64,000 bases of DNA, from contig JBNJFP010000001.1 in NCBI GenBank assembly GCA_051746985.1, forward strand, positions 62,001 through 126,000, written 5' to 3'. The translations under genes and the position numbers were made by a program. Positions 50,460 to 57,678 of this stretch are shown piece after piece. The notes beneath the pieces were generated by a model. That model worked only from the letters and a program-made list of their open reading frames with translations, searched no databases and had not been told where the DNA came from. Position 1 is the stretch's first letter. Each line of letters starts with the position of its first letter. This DNA is from Fodinibius sp051746985 (GTDB lineage Bacteria > Bacteroidota > Rhodothermia > Balneolales > Balneolaceae).

Positions 50460-51935
50460 ATGAAGATTACAGTAATTGGTGCGGGCTTGGGTGGTCTGAC
50501 AGCCTCAGCCTTATTGGCACACCAGGGACATAGTGTTACAATTCTTGAGAAAAATGAGGCCCCAGGTGGTAAAATCAGTGAACATACCGCCCAAGGGTTT
50601 CGGTTTGATACCGGCCCCTCGCTGTTGACGATGCCGATTATTTTGGAAAAGCTTTTCGAGTATTGCGATGAGGATATCAGCAACTATCTTGATATTCAGC
50701 TTTTAAATCCCATTTGTCGATATTTTTATCCCAGTGGCGTACAATTCGATTGTCACCAGGATGCAGGAGTAAATATTGCCCAAATTCAGCAGTTTGCTCC
50801 CGACGATGTGCCGGCCTATAAAGAGTTCTTAAAATATACCGCTCAACTGTACGACCGCACAAAAGATGCTTTTCTTTTTAATCCCCTCTATGGTCTTTCT
50901 GATTTAAGATCCCTTAATATTACCGATTTCCTCAAAATTGATGCTTTTAAAACGGTAGCAGAACGCGTTGATACAACCTTTTCATCAGATGAACTCCGCA
51001 AGTTTTTTAAACGCTTTACAACTTATAACGGATCATCTCCCTATCAGGCTCCCGCCACACTGAATGTCATTCCTCATGTTGAGCTTTCCCTTGGCGGATA
51101 TTATATCGACGGAGGCCTCTACACACTTATCGAAGCAGTAACCCAGCTGGCCCATAAGCAGGGCGTTTCCATCCACTACGATATTGAAATCGAGCGAATC
51201 GCATCCACAAACAATATTGTCGAAGGCGTAACCGATACTTCGGGGCATTTCTATGATTCAGACCTGGTGGTGTCTAACGCTGACGCTACCGAAACCTATC
51301 TGCAGATGGTCGATCAGGATGAGATATCATCCCTGAAAAGAAAAAGAGTGGCCCACCTTGAACCTTCCTGCTCCGGATTTGTGCTGCTGTTGGGCATCGA
51401 TAAACAGTACAACGCCTTAGAGCATCATAACATCTTCTTTTCTGAGGATTATGAACGGGAGTTTAAACAGATTTTCGAGGATAAGGTGATGCCTGATGAT
51501 CCTACGATCTATATTGCCAACACTTCGTTTTCAAATCCATCCCATGCCCCAGAAGGCTGCTCTAACTTATTTGTGTTGGTTAATGCTCCTTATTTGAATG
51601 ATAACATCGATTGGAAAAATGAAAAGCATCACTATCAAGAACAGATCATTCGAACGCTTCAAGAGCGCGGATTAACCGATTTAAGCGATCATATTCTATA
51701 TTCGGATACTATCACACCAAAGGATTTTTATCAGAAATACCGGAGTAATAAAGGCAGTATTTACGGGACATCATCCAACAGTAAACTCTCGGCATTTATG
51801 CGTCCGAAAAACAAATGTCGGTCCATAAAAGGACTTTACCTGGTGGGCGGCAGCACCCATCCGGGCGGCGGCATTCCGCTCGTTACATTGTCAGCTTTTC
51901 ATGCGGCCGAGTTGATTAACAGATTTGAAGATTAG
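50460..51935 (+). CDS. Phytoene desaturase-family carotenoid oxidoreductase, 491 aa
   Basis: FAD-dependent CrtI/CrtN-type desaturase. The N-terminal FAD motif is KITVIGAGLGGLTASALLAHQGHSVTILEKNEAPGGKISEH (GxGxxG and GGK). FRFDTGPSLLTMP is the CrtI hallmark; GLYLVGGSTHPGGGIPLVTLSAFHAAELI is the C-terminal FAD-binding motif. It may act on phytoene or on a hydroxylated carotenoid (CrtD-like); the sequence alone does not separate these. No crtB or other carotenoid gene is in the window. The palindrome upstream may regulate it. Confidence 0.88.
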   Translation: MKITVIGAGLGGLTASALLAHQGHSVTILEKNEAPGGKISEHTAQGFRFDTGPSLLTMPIILEKLFEYCDEDISNYLDIQLLNPICRYFYPSGVQFDCHQDAGVNIAQIQQFAPDDVPAYKEFLKYTAQLYDRTKDAFLFNPLYGLSDLRSLNITDFLKIDAFKTVAERVDTTFSSDELRKFFKRFTTYNGSSPYQAPATLNVIPHVELSLGGYYIDGGLYTLIEAVTQLAHKQGVSIHYDIEIERIASTNNIVEGVTDTSGHFYDSDLVVSNADATETYLQMVDQDEISSLKRKRVAHLEPSCSGFVLLLGIDKQYNALEHHNIFFSEDYEREFKQIFEDKVMPDDPTIYIANTSFSNPSHAPEGCSNLFVLVNAPYLNDNIDWKNEKHHYQEQIIRTLQERGLTDLSDHILYSDTITPKDFYQKYRSNKGSIYGTSSNSKLSAFMRPKNKCRSIKGLYLVGGSTHPGGGIPLVTLSAFHAAELINRFED

Positions 51936-51939
51936 TACT

Positions 51940-52443
51940 CTACTCCCCCTGTTTGCCCAAATTAATTACTTCCATATTGTGGATGGTCCCATCCTCAATA
52001 TCAAAACGTACGCATGTTCGATAAACCTGAAATCCGTACCGGCCAGCGGCCCCGGGATTAATAAAAAGCATTTTATCTTTATCCTGATCGCGGCCGATCT
52101 TAAGAATATGGGAATGTCCACAAATAAAAACATCCGGGGGATTTTTTTCCATCTCGTCTCTGATAGGGATACAATAGCGTCCAAGCGTGCCGCCAATATG
52201 AGTCATCCAAAAATCAATGCCATCGCGCGAAAAACGCTGGTGTAACGGGTATTCTTGCCGGATTTCCTGTCCATCAATATTGCCATAAACCCCGGTCAAC
52301 GGTGCTACATCTTTTAACGTGTCGGCAATATCCAGCGTACCAAAATCACCAGCATGCCAGATTTCGTCCCGATCTTCAAAATAATCCAACACCTGCGGAT
52401 CGAGGTAAGAATGTGTATCCGAAATTAATCCAACTTTGATCAT
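51940..52443 (-). CDS. YfcE/MJ0936-type metallophosphodiesterase, 167 aa
   Basis: Calcineurin-like phosphoesterase of the short YfcE class. Metal-binding motifs are complete: KVGLISDTHSYLDP (D-x-H), IWHAGDFGTLD (GD), TGVYGNIDGQEIR (GN(H/I)D) and DVFICGHSHILKI (GHSH). The substrate (for example a cyclic or aryl phosphodiester) is not known. It is convergent with the carotenoid desaturase, with the stops 4 bases apart. Confidence 0.9.
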   Translation of the reverse strand: MIKVGLISDTHSYLDPQVLDYFEDRDEIWHAGDFGTLDIADTLKDVAPLTGVYGNIDGQEIRQEYPLHQRFSRDGIDFWMTHIGGTLGRYCIPIRDEMEKNPPDVFICGHSHILKIGRDQDKDKMLFINPGAAGRYGFQVYRTCVRFDIEDGTIHNMEVINLGKQGE

Positions 52444-52550
52444 AGCCTATTCTTTATCATCTTCAACTCCATTACAACGTACGTATTTGCCGCTTTATGA
52501 TTGCCGAAAAACTTTAAGAAAAACAATTTATTGATCATTAAAAATCAAAT

Positions 52551-53570
52551 ATGCCTTTTTTTAGCATAATAATTGTCTCCTGGAATGCCCTCCATCATCT
52601 TAAAAAATATTTTCCGAGTGTAGCTGCAACCGAGTACCCTGATTTTGAAATTATATTAGCTGACAATGCTTCTACTGATGGTTCCAAACAGTGGATTCGG
52701 GAGCATTATCCTGAGGTTAAAATAGCCGAGTTTGACAAAAATTACGGCTACTGTGGTGGTAATAACCGGGCTGTACCCTATGCAAAAGGGGACATCCTGC
52801 TGTTTCTCAACAACGATGTTCGAGTTGAACCCGATTGGCTGCACGGTTTAGCCATGTGCTTTAACAAAAGCCCCGAAATTGCAGCCGTACAGCCTAAAAT
52901 GCTTTCGGACGAGCAACCAGATTTTTTCGAATATGCGGGTGCCGCTGGAGGTTTTTTGGATCAATTTGGATATCCCTTTTGCCGGGGACGCATTTTTGAT
53001 ACCGTTGAAAGAGACGAAAATCAGTACGATTTTCCAACCGACATTCTTTGGGCAAGCGGTGCGGCCTTAGCCATTCGAAAGGAGCAATTTAAGAAGGTCG
53101 GCCCTTTTGATGAAGACTTTGAATTCCACATGGAAGAAATCGACCTCTGCTGGCGGCTGTGGAATATGGGATACCGCGTCCGCTACTGTCCCGATAGCAC
53201 CATCTATCATCTGGGCGGCGGATCACTGCCGATGGATTCTCCCCGTAAAGTCTATTATAACTATCGTAACAACCTGCGCATGATCTGGAAAAATAGCAGT
53301 ACCGATACCCTACCCTTGCGTTTTTGGGGACGGTATTTTCTCGATATTATTGCGGCATTAAAAACGCTTTGGGAAGGTGATGGCAAATCATTTAAAGCCA
53401 TTGCTCAGGCTCATCTTGATTTTTGGAAAGGGTTTAAAGAAACCCACCAAAAACGGGCGCAACTGCAACGTGAACGAATAAATGAAGACGACCCCATATC
53501 GGTACTCCCCACAACAATCATTACCGAGTATTTTTTAAAAGGGAATAAACGCTATCAGGATATTTTTTGA
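52551..53570 (+). CDS. Glycosyltransferase family 2, 339 aa
   Basis: GT-A fold enzyme. FSIIIVSWNALHHLKKYFPSVAA opens the fold; DNASTDGSKQWIREHYPEVKI and LLFLNNDVRVEPDWL carry the nucleotide-sugar and DxD-like sites (NND here). FEFHMEEIDLCWRLWNMGYRVRYCPDSTIYHLGGGS (ED-type catalytic region) is close to rhamnosyltransferase-like enzymes. Cytoplasmic, with possible membrane association. It overlaps the frame of the HExxH membrane protein by 4 bases if that gene starts at TTG 53567. Confidence 0.88.
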   Translation: MPFFSIIIVSWNALHHLKKYFPSVAATEYPDFEIILADNASTDGSKQWIREHYPEVKIAEFDKNYGYCGGNNRAVPYAKGDILLFLNNDVRVEPDWLHGLAMCFNKSPEIAAVQPKMLSDEQPDFFEYAGAAGGFLDQFGYPFCRGRIFDTVERDENQYDFPTDILWASGAALAIRKEQFKKVGPFDEDFEFHMEEIDLCWRLWNMGYRVRYCPDSTIYHLGGGSLPMDSPRKVYYNYRNNLRMIWKNSSTDTLPLRFWGRYFLDIIAALKTLWEGDGKSFKAIAQAHLDFWKGFKETHQKRAQLQRERINEDDPISVLPTTIITEYFLKGNKRYQDIF

Positions 53571-53581
53571 TCCCATCTGGC

Positions 53582-54193
53582 ATGCATGTTGACCAATTCA
53601 AAAAACTTGCTTTATCATTTTTAAAACGATGGTGGGCATCACTCATAATTTTTCTGTTTGTAATTTATTCAACCCAACAGGTGTATGGGACATTGCATTA
53701 CAATGTTTTTTATGCACTCAACTACAGCTACCCATTCCCCTTAAACGTAGTGCACCTTTTTGTAGATAATTTTCTTCTGATCATGCATGAAGCCGGTCAC
53801 ACTTTTTTTAGTTTCCTTGGCATCCGGTTTATTACAATTTTAGGGGGATCGTTGCTGCAAATTCTATTACCTCTTGCTATTGTGGGCTATTTTTGGATCA
53901 ACCGAAAGAAAATTGGCATACAGTTATCTTTGGCTTTGCTTGGTTTCAGCTGGTTAGATGTGGCTATCTACGCATCTGACGGCAGTGCTCGACAATTACC
54001 ACTTATTGGTGGATTAGGAAAAGAATCTCACGACTGGTATAATCTGCTTATTCGGATGGATTCCCTGGAATACGATATTACCTTTGGCATTGCCTTTTTT
54101 ATAATCGGAATACTCTGTTATCTCGCAGCAATACTAATCCCAGTTTTCTACAAAGAATATGAGGAAATTGATATCAATTTAGAGCTTGAGTAA
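53582..54193 (+). CDS. HExxH-type membrane protein, possible metalloprotease, 203 aa
   Basis: Four to five hydrophobic segments: LIIFLFVIYS near the start, FLLIMHEAGHTFFSFLGIRF, ITILGGSLLQILLPLAIVGYFWI, LSLALLGFSWLDVAIYASD and IAFFIIGILCYLAAILIPVFY. The zinc motif is His69-Glu70-x-x-His73 (HEAGH), and HDW at 150-152 in LGKESHDWYNLL offers a possible third ligand, as in M50-like site-2 proteases. The start is ATG at 53582; TTG at 53567 would overlap the glycosyltransferase by 4 bases. Downstream lies a decayed copy of this gene. Function is inferred. Confidence 0.7.
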   Translation: MHVDQFKKLALSFLKRWWASLIIFLFVIYSTQQVYGTLHYNVFYALNYSYPFPLNVVHLFVDNFLLIMHEAGHTFFSFLGIRFITILGGSLLQILLPLAIVGYFWINRKKIGIQLSLALLGFSWLDVAIYASDGSARQLPLIGGLGKESHDWYNLLIRMDSLEYDITFGIAFFIIGILCYLAAILIPVFYKEYEEIDINLELE

Positions 54194-54197
54194 AGCT

Positions 54198-54459
54198 TTA
54201 TTTCAGGGAGTTCTCGGAGGGAATTGTAGATGTAAGCTTCTGAATAAAATCTACTGCTGTTTGCTGCTCTTCGGAAGGTGCAAGAGATAGGAACTTCTTT
54301 AACGCATCAATCGCTTCTTTGCACTCATTATTTTTAGCCAACGTTAGTCCCAGATTGAAGTAGCTATTGGAAAAATGAGGTGCAAGTTCGATGGAAACTT
54401 CGTAATGAATTTTGGCAAGTTCCGTATCTCCAATCTCAACATAGGTATTGGAAAGTTCG
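54198..54459 (-). pseudogene. TPR-protein C-terminal remnant
   Basis: The minus strand between 54459 and the stop at 54198-54200 reads as a TPR end: ELSNTYVEIGDTELAKIHYE, then IELAPHFSNSYFNLGLTLAKNNECKEAIDALKKFLSLAP. Upstream of 54459 the frame joins unrelated sequence, so only the 3' part of a larger TPR gene remains. The junction is at the ligase-like fragment. Confidence 0.65.
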
Positions 54460-54511
54460 AAACCTCAAGGTTCCGTTTACCGACCTTAACACTCTTTGAT
54501 TTTTTTGCCAT
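54455..54511 (-). pseudogene. 5'-end remnant resembling a LigD polymerase-domain gene
   Basis: An ATG at 54511 opens MAKKSKSVKVGKRNLEVSN, which resembles the first residues of LigD-type polymerase-domain proteins (the VxVGxRxLxxSNLDKVLYP start). After 19 codons the sequence joins the TPR remnant out of frame. The match is short, so the identity is tentative. Confidence 0.4.
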
Positions 54512-54540
54512 GAAGAAATTTACATAAATTCCTGATCGTA

Positions 54541-54720
54541 TTTTGTGAGCGATTATCCCATTTCCAACAAGTGTGGCACACGTTGGGTGGATGATTTTCG
54601 TCTGATCATACATGAAGCCAGTAACGCTTTTTAGCCTCCTTGGCATTCCGCTTATCACAATATCATGGGATCAGTGCGGTAAATTCCGTTATATCTATAT
54701 AAATTACCTTTGGATTGAGG
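54541..54720 (+). pseudogene. Decayed partial copy of the HExxH membrane protein gene
   Basis: DNA at 54555-54690 aligns with 53729-53870 of the gene just upstream, including the region around HEAGH (TCTGATCATACATGAAGCC versus TCTGATCATGCATGAAGCC) and the following CCTTGGCAT-C-CG. There are many substitutions and short indels that break the frame. The segment AAATTACCTTTGG at 54701-54713 matches the later part of the parent around 54075, implying an internal deletion. It is a remnant of a second paralogue. Confidence 0.7.
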
Positions 54721-54803
54721 ACAAATGTAGGTTATCCTAACAAACGCATATGAGATATACTGTTTTACACTTTGGAGTAAATTGTATCTAAAAACCACTG
54801 GAA

Positions 54804-55730
54804 ATGGTCGAAAACTTTAAATCTATTCACACAGCTTTAGTAACACTTGCATTGCTTATTTTTGTGTCAGCTTGCGGCTCAGAACAGAAACAAACGGACG
54901 AAGAGCACGCCAAAGAGGTTAACGAATGGCACCAAAAACGGATTTCAAATCTAACCGGTCCCGAAGACTGGCTAAAGCTTGCCGGACTTTATAAACTGGA
55001 AGATGGTACTCTCAGTTTTGGGTCAGACTCCACAAATGATCTTGTTTTTCCCAAGGGCGCCCCATCCATCGGCACTATTACCAAAGAAGATACTACGATT
55101 ACCGTTGACGTTAATTCGGATATTTCCGTAACCCATAACGAAGACACCGTTTCCCAAATAACGATGACACCCGGTAGCGCGAGGTCGGGAACCGTACTAC
55201 AACATAATTCTCTGGTCTGGTACCTGCTCGACCACAGGGGCGATTATTACATCCGCCTTGTCGATGAAGAACATCCTAACCTCGAAGTTTTTGATGGAAT
55301 AGAACGGTTCCCCATCGATCAAAAATGGAAGATAAAAGCGAAGTTCAAACCTTTTGATGAGCCAAGGCCCATCACGGTACCCGATGTGCTGAATGAGGGA
55401 ATACCAGACACCGTTTATGGTAAACTCGAATTTTCAATTGATGGTAAAGAGTTCAGTATTGACCCGTTAAATCATCCGCAAAAAGATGAAAAATTCTATA
55501 TCATTTTTGGGGATGAAACAAACGGCGAAACAACCTACGGTGGTGGCAGATACATCTATATCCCCACCCCGAATGAAAATGGCACTACCTACATTGATTT
55601 CAATAAGGCTTACAACCCGCCGTGTGTGTTCACCGAATTCGCGACCTGTGCATTGCCTCCCGCCCAAAACAGGCTGAATATCGCCATTCCGGCTGGAGAG
55701 AAAATGTTTGACGATGCAAAAAGCTATTGA
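54804..55730 (+). CDS. DUF1684 lipoprotein, 308 aa
   Basis: A lipobox signal peptide (SIHTALVTLALLIFVSACGS) is followed by DUF1684. The fold begins around EVNEWHQKRISNLTGPEDWLKLAGLYKLEDG and ends with a conserved cluster YGGGRYIYIPTPNENGTTYIDFNKAYNPPCVFTEFATCALPPAQNRL, including two Cys near a Pro-rich turn. The family's function is unknown. It follows the remnant cluster and is convergent with nfo. Confidence 0.85.
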   Translation: MVENFKSIHTALVTLALLIFVSACGSEQKQTDEEHAKEVNEWHQKRISNLTGPEDWLKLAGLYKLEDGTLSFGSDSTNDLVFPKGAPSIGTITKEDTTITVDVNSDISVTHNEDTVSQITMTPGSARSGTVLQHNSLVWYLLDHRGDYYIRLVDEEHPNLEVFDGIERFPIDQKWKIKAKFKPFDEPRPITVPDVLNEGIPDTVYGKLEFSIDGKEFSIDPLNHPQKDEKFYIIFGDETNGETTYGGGRYIYIPTPNENGTTYIDFNKAYNPPCVFTEFATCALPPAQNRLNIAIPAGEKMFDDAKSY

Positions 55731-55754
55731 TGCAATAGAAAACGCTTTGCTAAA

Positions 55755-56597
55755 TTATTTGATCATTTCATATAACATTTTTATCTCCTCGGGCCACCGC
55801 TCAGTATTGGGAGTCTCCAAAATCATAGGAATATCATCAAAACGATCGTCACTCATTAATAACTCAAATCCCCTGATCCCGATCTTCCCCTCACCAATGT
55901 TATCATGTCGATCTACCCGACTACCCAGTTCTTTCTGAGAATCGTTTAGGTGCATTCCCTTTAGATATTCAAACCCAATCTTTTCTTCAAACTCGGTAAA
56001 CATCGCCCTAAACCCTTCTTCTGTAGAAAGATCGTATCCTGCAGCAAAAGCATGGCAGGTATCAATGCAAACACCTACGCGACTTTTCTCTTCCACTCCA
56101 TCAATAATATGAGCCAAATACTCAAACTTATACCCCACGCTGGTGCCCTGTCCAGCCGTATTTTCGATGACAGCTGTCACCCCTTCGGTTCGTTGGAGCG
56201 CCCAGTTCAGAGATTCCGCATTACGATCGAGACACTCCTCAACGCTGATTTTATTGAGGTGGTTGCCCGGATGAAAATTTAGCAATCTAATTCCCAGCTG
56301 TTCGCATCGCTTCATTTCATCTAAAAAAGCATTACGCGACTTTTGTAGCTGCTTTTCTTCGGGATGTCCGAGGTTAATCAGATAGCTGTCATGTGGCATC
56401 ACCTGATCCATCGTGTAACCAAACTCTGCACATGCCTCCTTAAAGCCCTCAATATTTTTTTGCGTAAGCGGTGGCCCTTCCCAACGTCGTTGATTCTTGG
56501 TAAACAAAGCGAATGCTTTAGCACCGATGTCGTGAGCGCGCTTGGGGACGTACTCTACACCGCCGGCTGCACTAACGTGAGCGCCGATATATTTCAT
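55755..56597 (-). CDS. nfo: Deoxyribonuclease IV / endonuclease IV
   Basis: AP endonuclease in base excision repair, using three zinc ions. Key motifs: KYIGAHVSAAGGVEYVPKRAHDIGAKAFALFTKNQRRW at the start; LNFHPGNHLNK; GVTAVIENTAGQGTSVGYKFEYLAHIIDGV; GVCIDTCHAFAAGYDL; MHLNDSQKELGSRVDRHDNIGEGKIG and PMILETPNTERWPEE. Length of 280 aa is normal. No other repair gene is adjacent. Confidence 0.95.
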   Translation of the reverse strand: MKYIGAHVSAAGGVEYVPKRAHDIGAKAFALFTKNQRRWEGPPLTQKNIEGFKEACAEFGYTMDQVMPHDSYLINLGHPEEKQLQKSRNAFLDEMKRCEQLGIRLLNFHPGNHLNKISVEECLDRNAESLNWALQRTEGVTAVIENTAGQGTSVGYKFEYLAHIIDGVEEKSRVGVCIDTCHAFAAGYDLSTEEGFRAMFTEFEEKIGFEYLKGMHLNDSQKELGSRVDRHDNIGEGKIGIRGFELLMSDDRFDDIPMILETPNTERWPEEIKMLYEMIK

Positions 56598-56725
56598 TGA
56601 ACTATAGCTTTATGCGTAAAACTTTTTGATGGTCAACAAAAAACAAAAAATAGATGGGACTGAAAATAAAAATGCGCGGCTAATTTAGCTAATCGCGAGT
56701 ATTCATAAGATGTTTAAAATATAAG

Positions 56726-57145
56726 TTATATCCATGCCCCTATGATGAGTCCCATTACAGTAAAGGAAACCGTCCAATATCCCCCATTAATAAAAATATA
56801 TTTCCATGATTTATCTTCGTAGAGACTATTTACTGCAAGAGCAAAAAATACCCAGCCAAATCCAGCTAAAAAGCCATAAAAAGCACCTGTACCAGCTGTC
56901 ATCGTTTCAGCAGCTTCTGGTGATCCCGTTAAAAAAATGGCCAAGTTGAAAGCCATAATCAGTTCAAAAACAAAAGCAAAACCAAAGATTTTTGCCATAT
57001 TTCCCTGCTTAATATCATCTTCAGTAAATCCCACGGCATTCATCCAGGCCTTGCCAAAAAGCGGTCCGTACCATAAGGCACCAACCGCAAAAGTTGAAAG
57101 TGTTGCTAGGAAAACAGCTAAAAAATTAATACTTGAAAGATCCAT
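56726..57145 (-). CDS. DUF1761 membrane protein, 139 aa
   Basis: Four membrane helices with the DUF1761 signature: FLAVFLATLSTFAVGALWYGPLFGKAWMNAVGFTEDDIKQG at the N-terminus, followed by AKIFGFAFVFELIMAFNLAIFL, GFLAGFGWVFFALAVNSLYE and INGGYWTVSFTVMGLIIGAWI. The GALWYGPLFGKAWM motif is typical. The function is unknown. It has its own leader region upstream. Confidence 0.82.
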   Translation of the reverse strand: MDLSSINFLAVFLATLSTFAVGALWYGPLFGKAWMNAVGFTEDDIKQGNMAKIFGFAFVFELIMAFNLAIFLTGSPEAAETMTAGTGAFYGFLAGFGWVFFALAVNSLYEDKSWKYIFINGGYWTVSFTVMGLIIGAWI

Positions 57146-57573
57146 AATTGTATCCCTATTGATTTAATTGATGGTTAGTACATCTTATAAAAAATCAACA
57201 CCTTACTTAAATTTTATTCCAGATAATAACATATAACTTACTAAGCATCATACCATTATAACTAATGATATTAATTAAAAATGAGATCAAAAAAATAGCT
57301 ATTCGTTATATTTAATTCGTTTCATGTTGATGTAAGAGAATCTTCTACACTCTCTCTATGGAATTGCCTACTTACAGTCATCACCACTGCTATTATATTA
57401 TTCAAAGATTAGAGAGAGAGATTGACATATTGAAATTGCACAGCCTAACGAATACTACGGTACACCGGGGGCAAGCCTAAATTAACCGGCGGCTTTTTCT
57501 TAGATATCTTCCTAAAGGAGAATCAAGAAATGTGCAACGGTATTATTTGTCGGCATTTTATAATGCCGATATC
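57146..57573. other. Gene-poor leader region before the riboswitch
   Basis: No convincing gene. A perfect 8-bp hairpin (TCGGCATT / AATGCCGA, TTAT loop) lies at 57550-57569. A Shine-Dalgarno-like AAAGGAG (57514-57520) precedes an ATG at 57530, but the short frame after it runs through the riboswitch and is probably not a protein. The start is otherwise AT-rich, with a purine-rich AGAGAGAGAG at 57413. Confidence 0.5.
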
Positions 57574-57678
57574 AAAGCCAGCAATTGAGGGTGTTTCGTT
57601 TATCGAAGCTGAGAATATACCTCCAGAACTTGACTCGGTTAATACCGACGAAAGGAAATTGCTGGCTTTTTTATTTTT
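57574..57678 (+). ncRNA. TPP riboswitch (thi-box), orphan, with downstream U-tract
   Basis: The + strand reads as a thi-box aptamer. P1: AAAGCCAGCAATT (57574-57586) with AATTGCTGGCTTT (57657-57669), perfect 13 bp. P2: GAGG (57587-57590) with CCTC (57620-57623). P3: TTCG (57595-57598) with CGAA (57604-57607). The conserved GCTGAGA is at 57608-57614, and a TCGGT/ACCGA hairpin closes GGTTAATACCG (57635-57648), matching the GGxTAATxCC core of thiM-type aptamers. Directly after P1 comes TTTTTTATTTTT, so the closed aptamer also looks like a terminator. No thi gene lies downstream; the P-type ATPase gene is on the other strand. Confidence 0.85.

Noticed and set aside
54344..54658. 104-residue minus-strand ORF
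   Set aside because: It is an artefact that joins a LigD-like start, TPR remnant in the wrong frame and antisense of the decayed HExxH copy.
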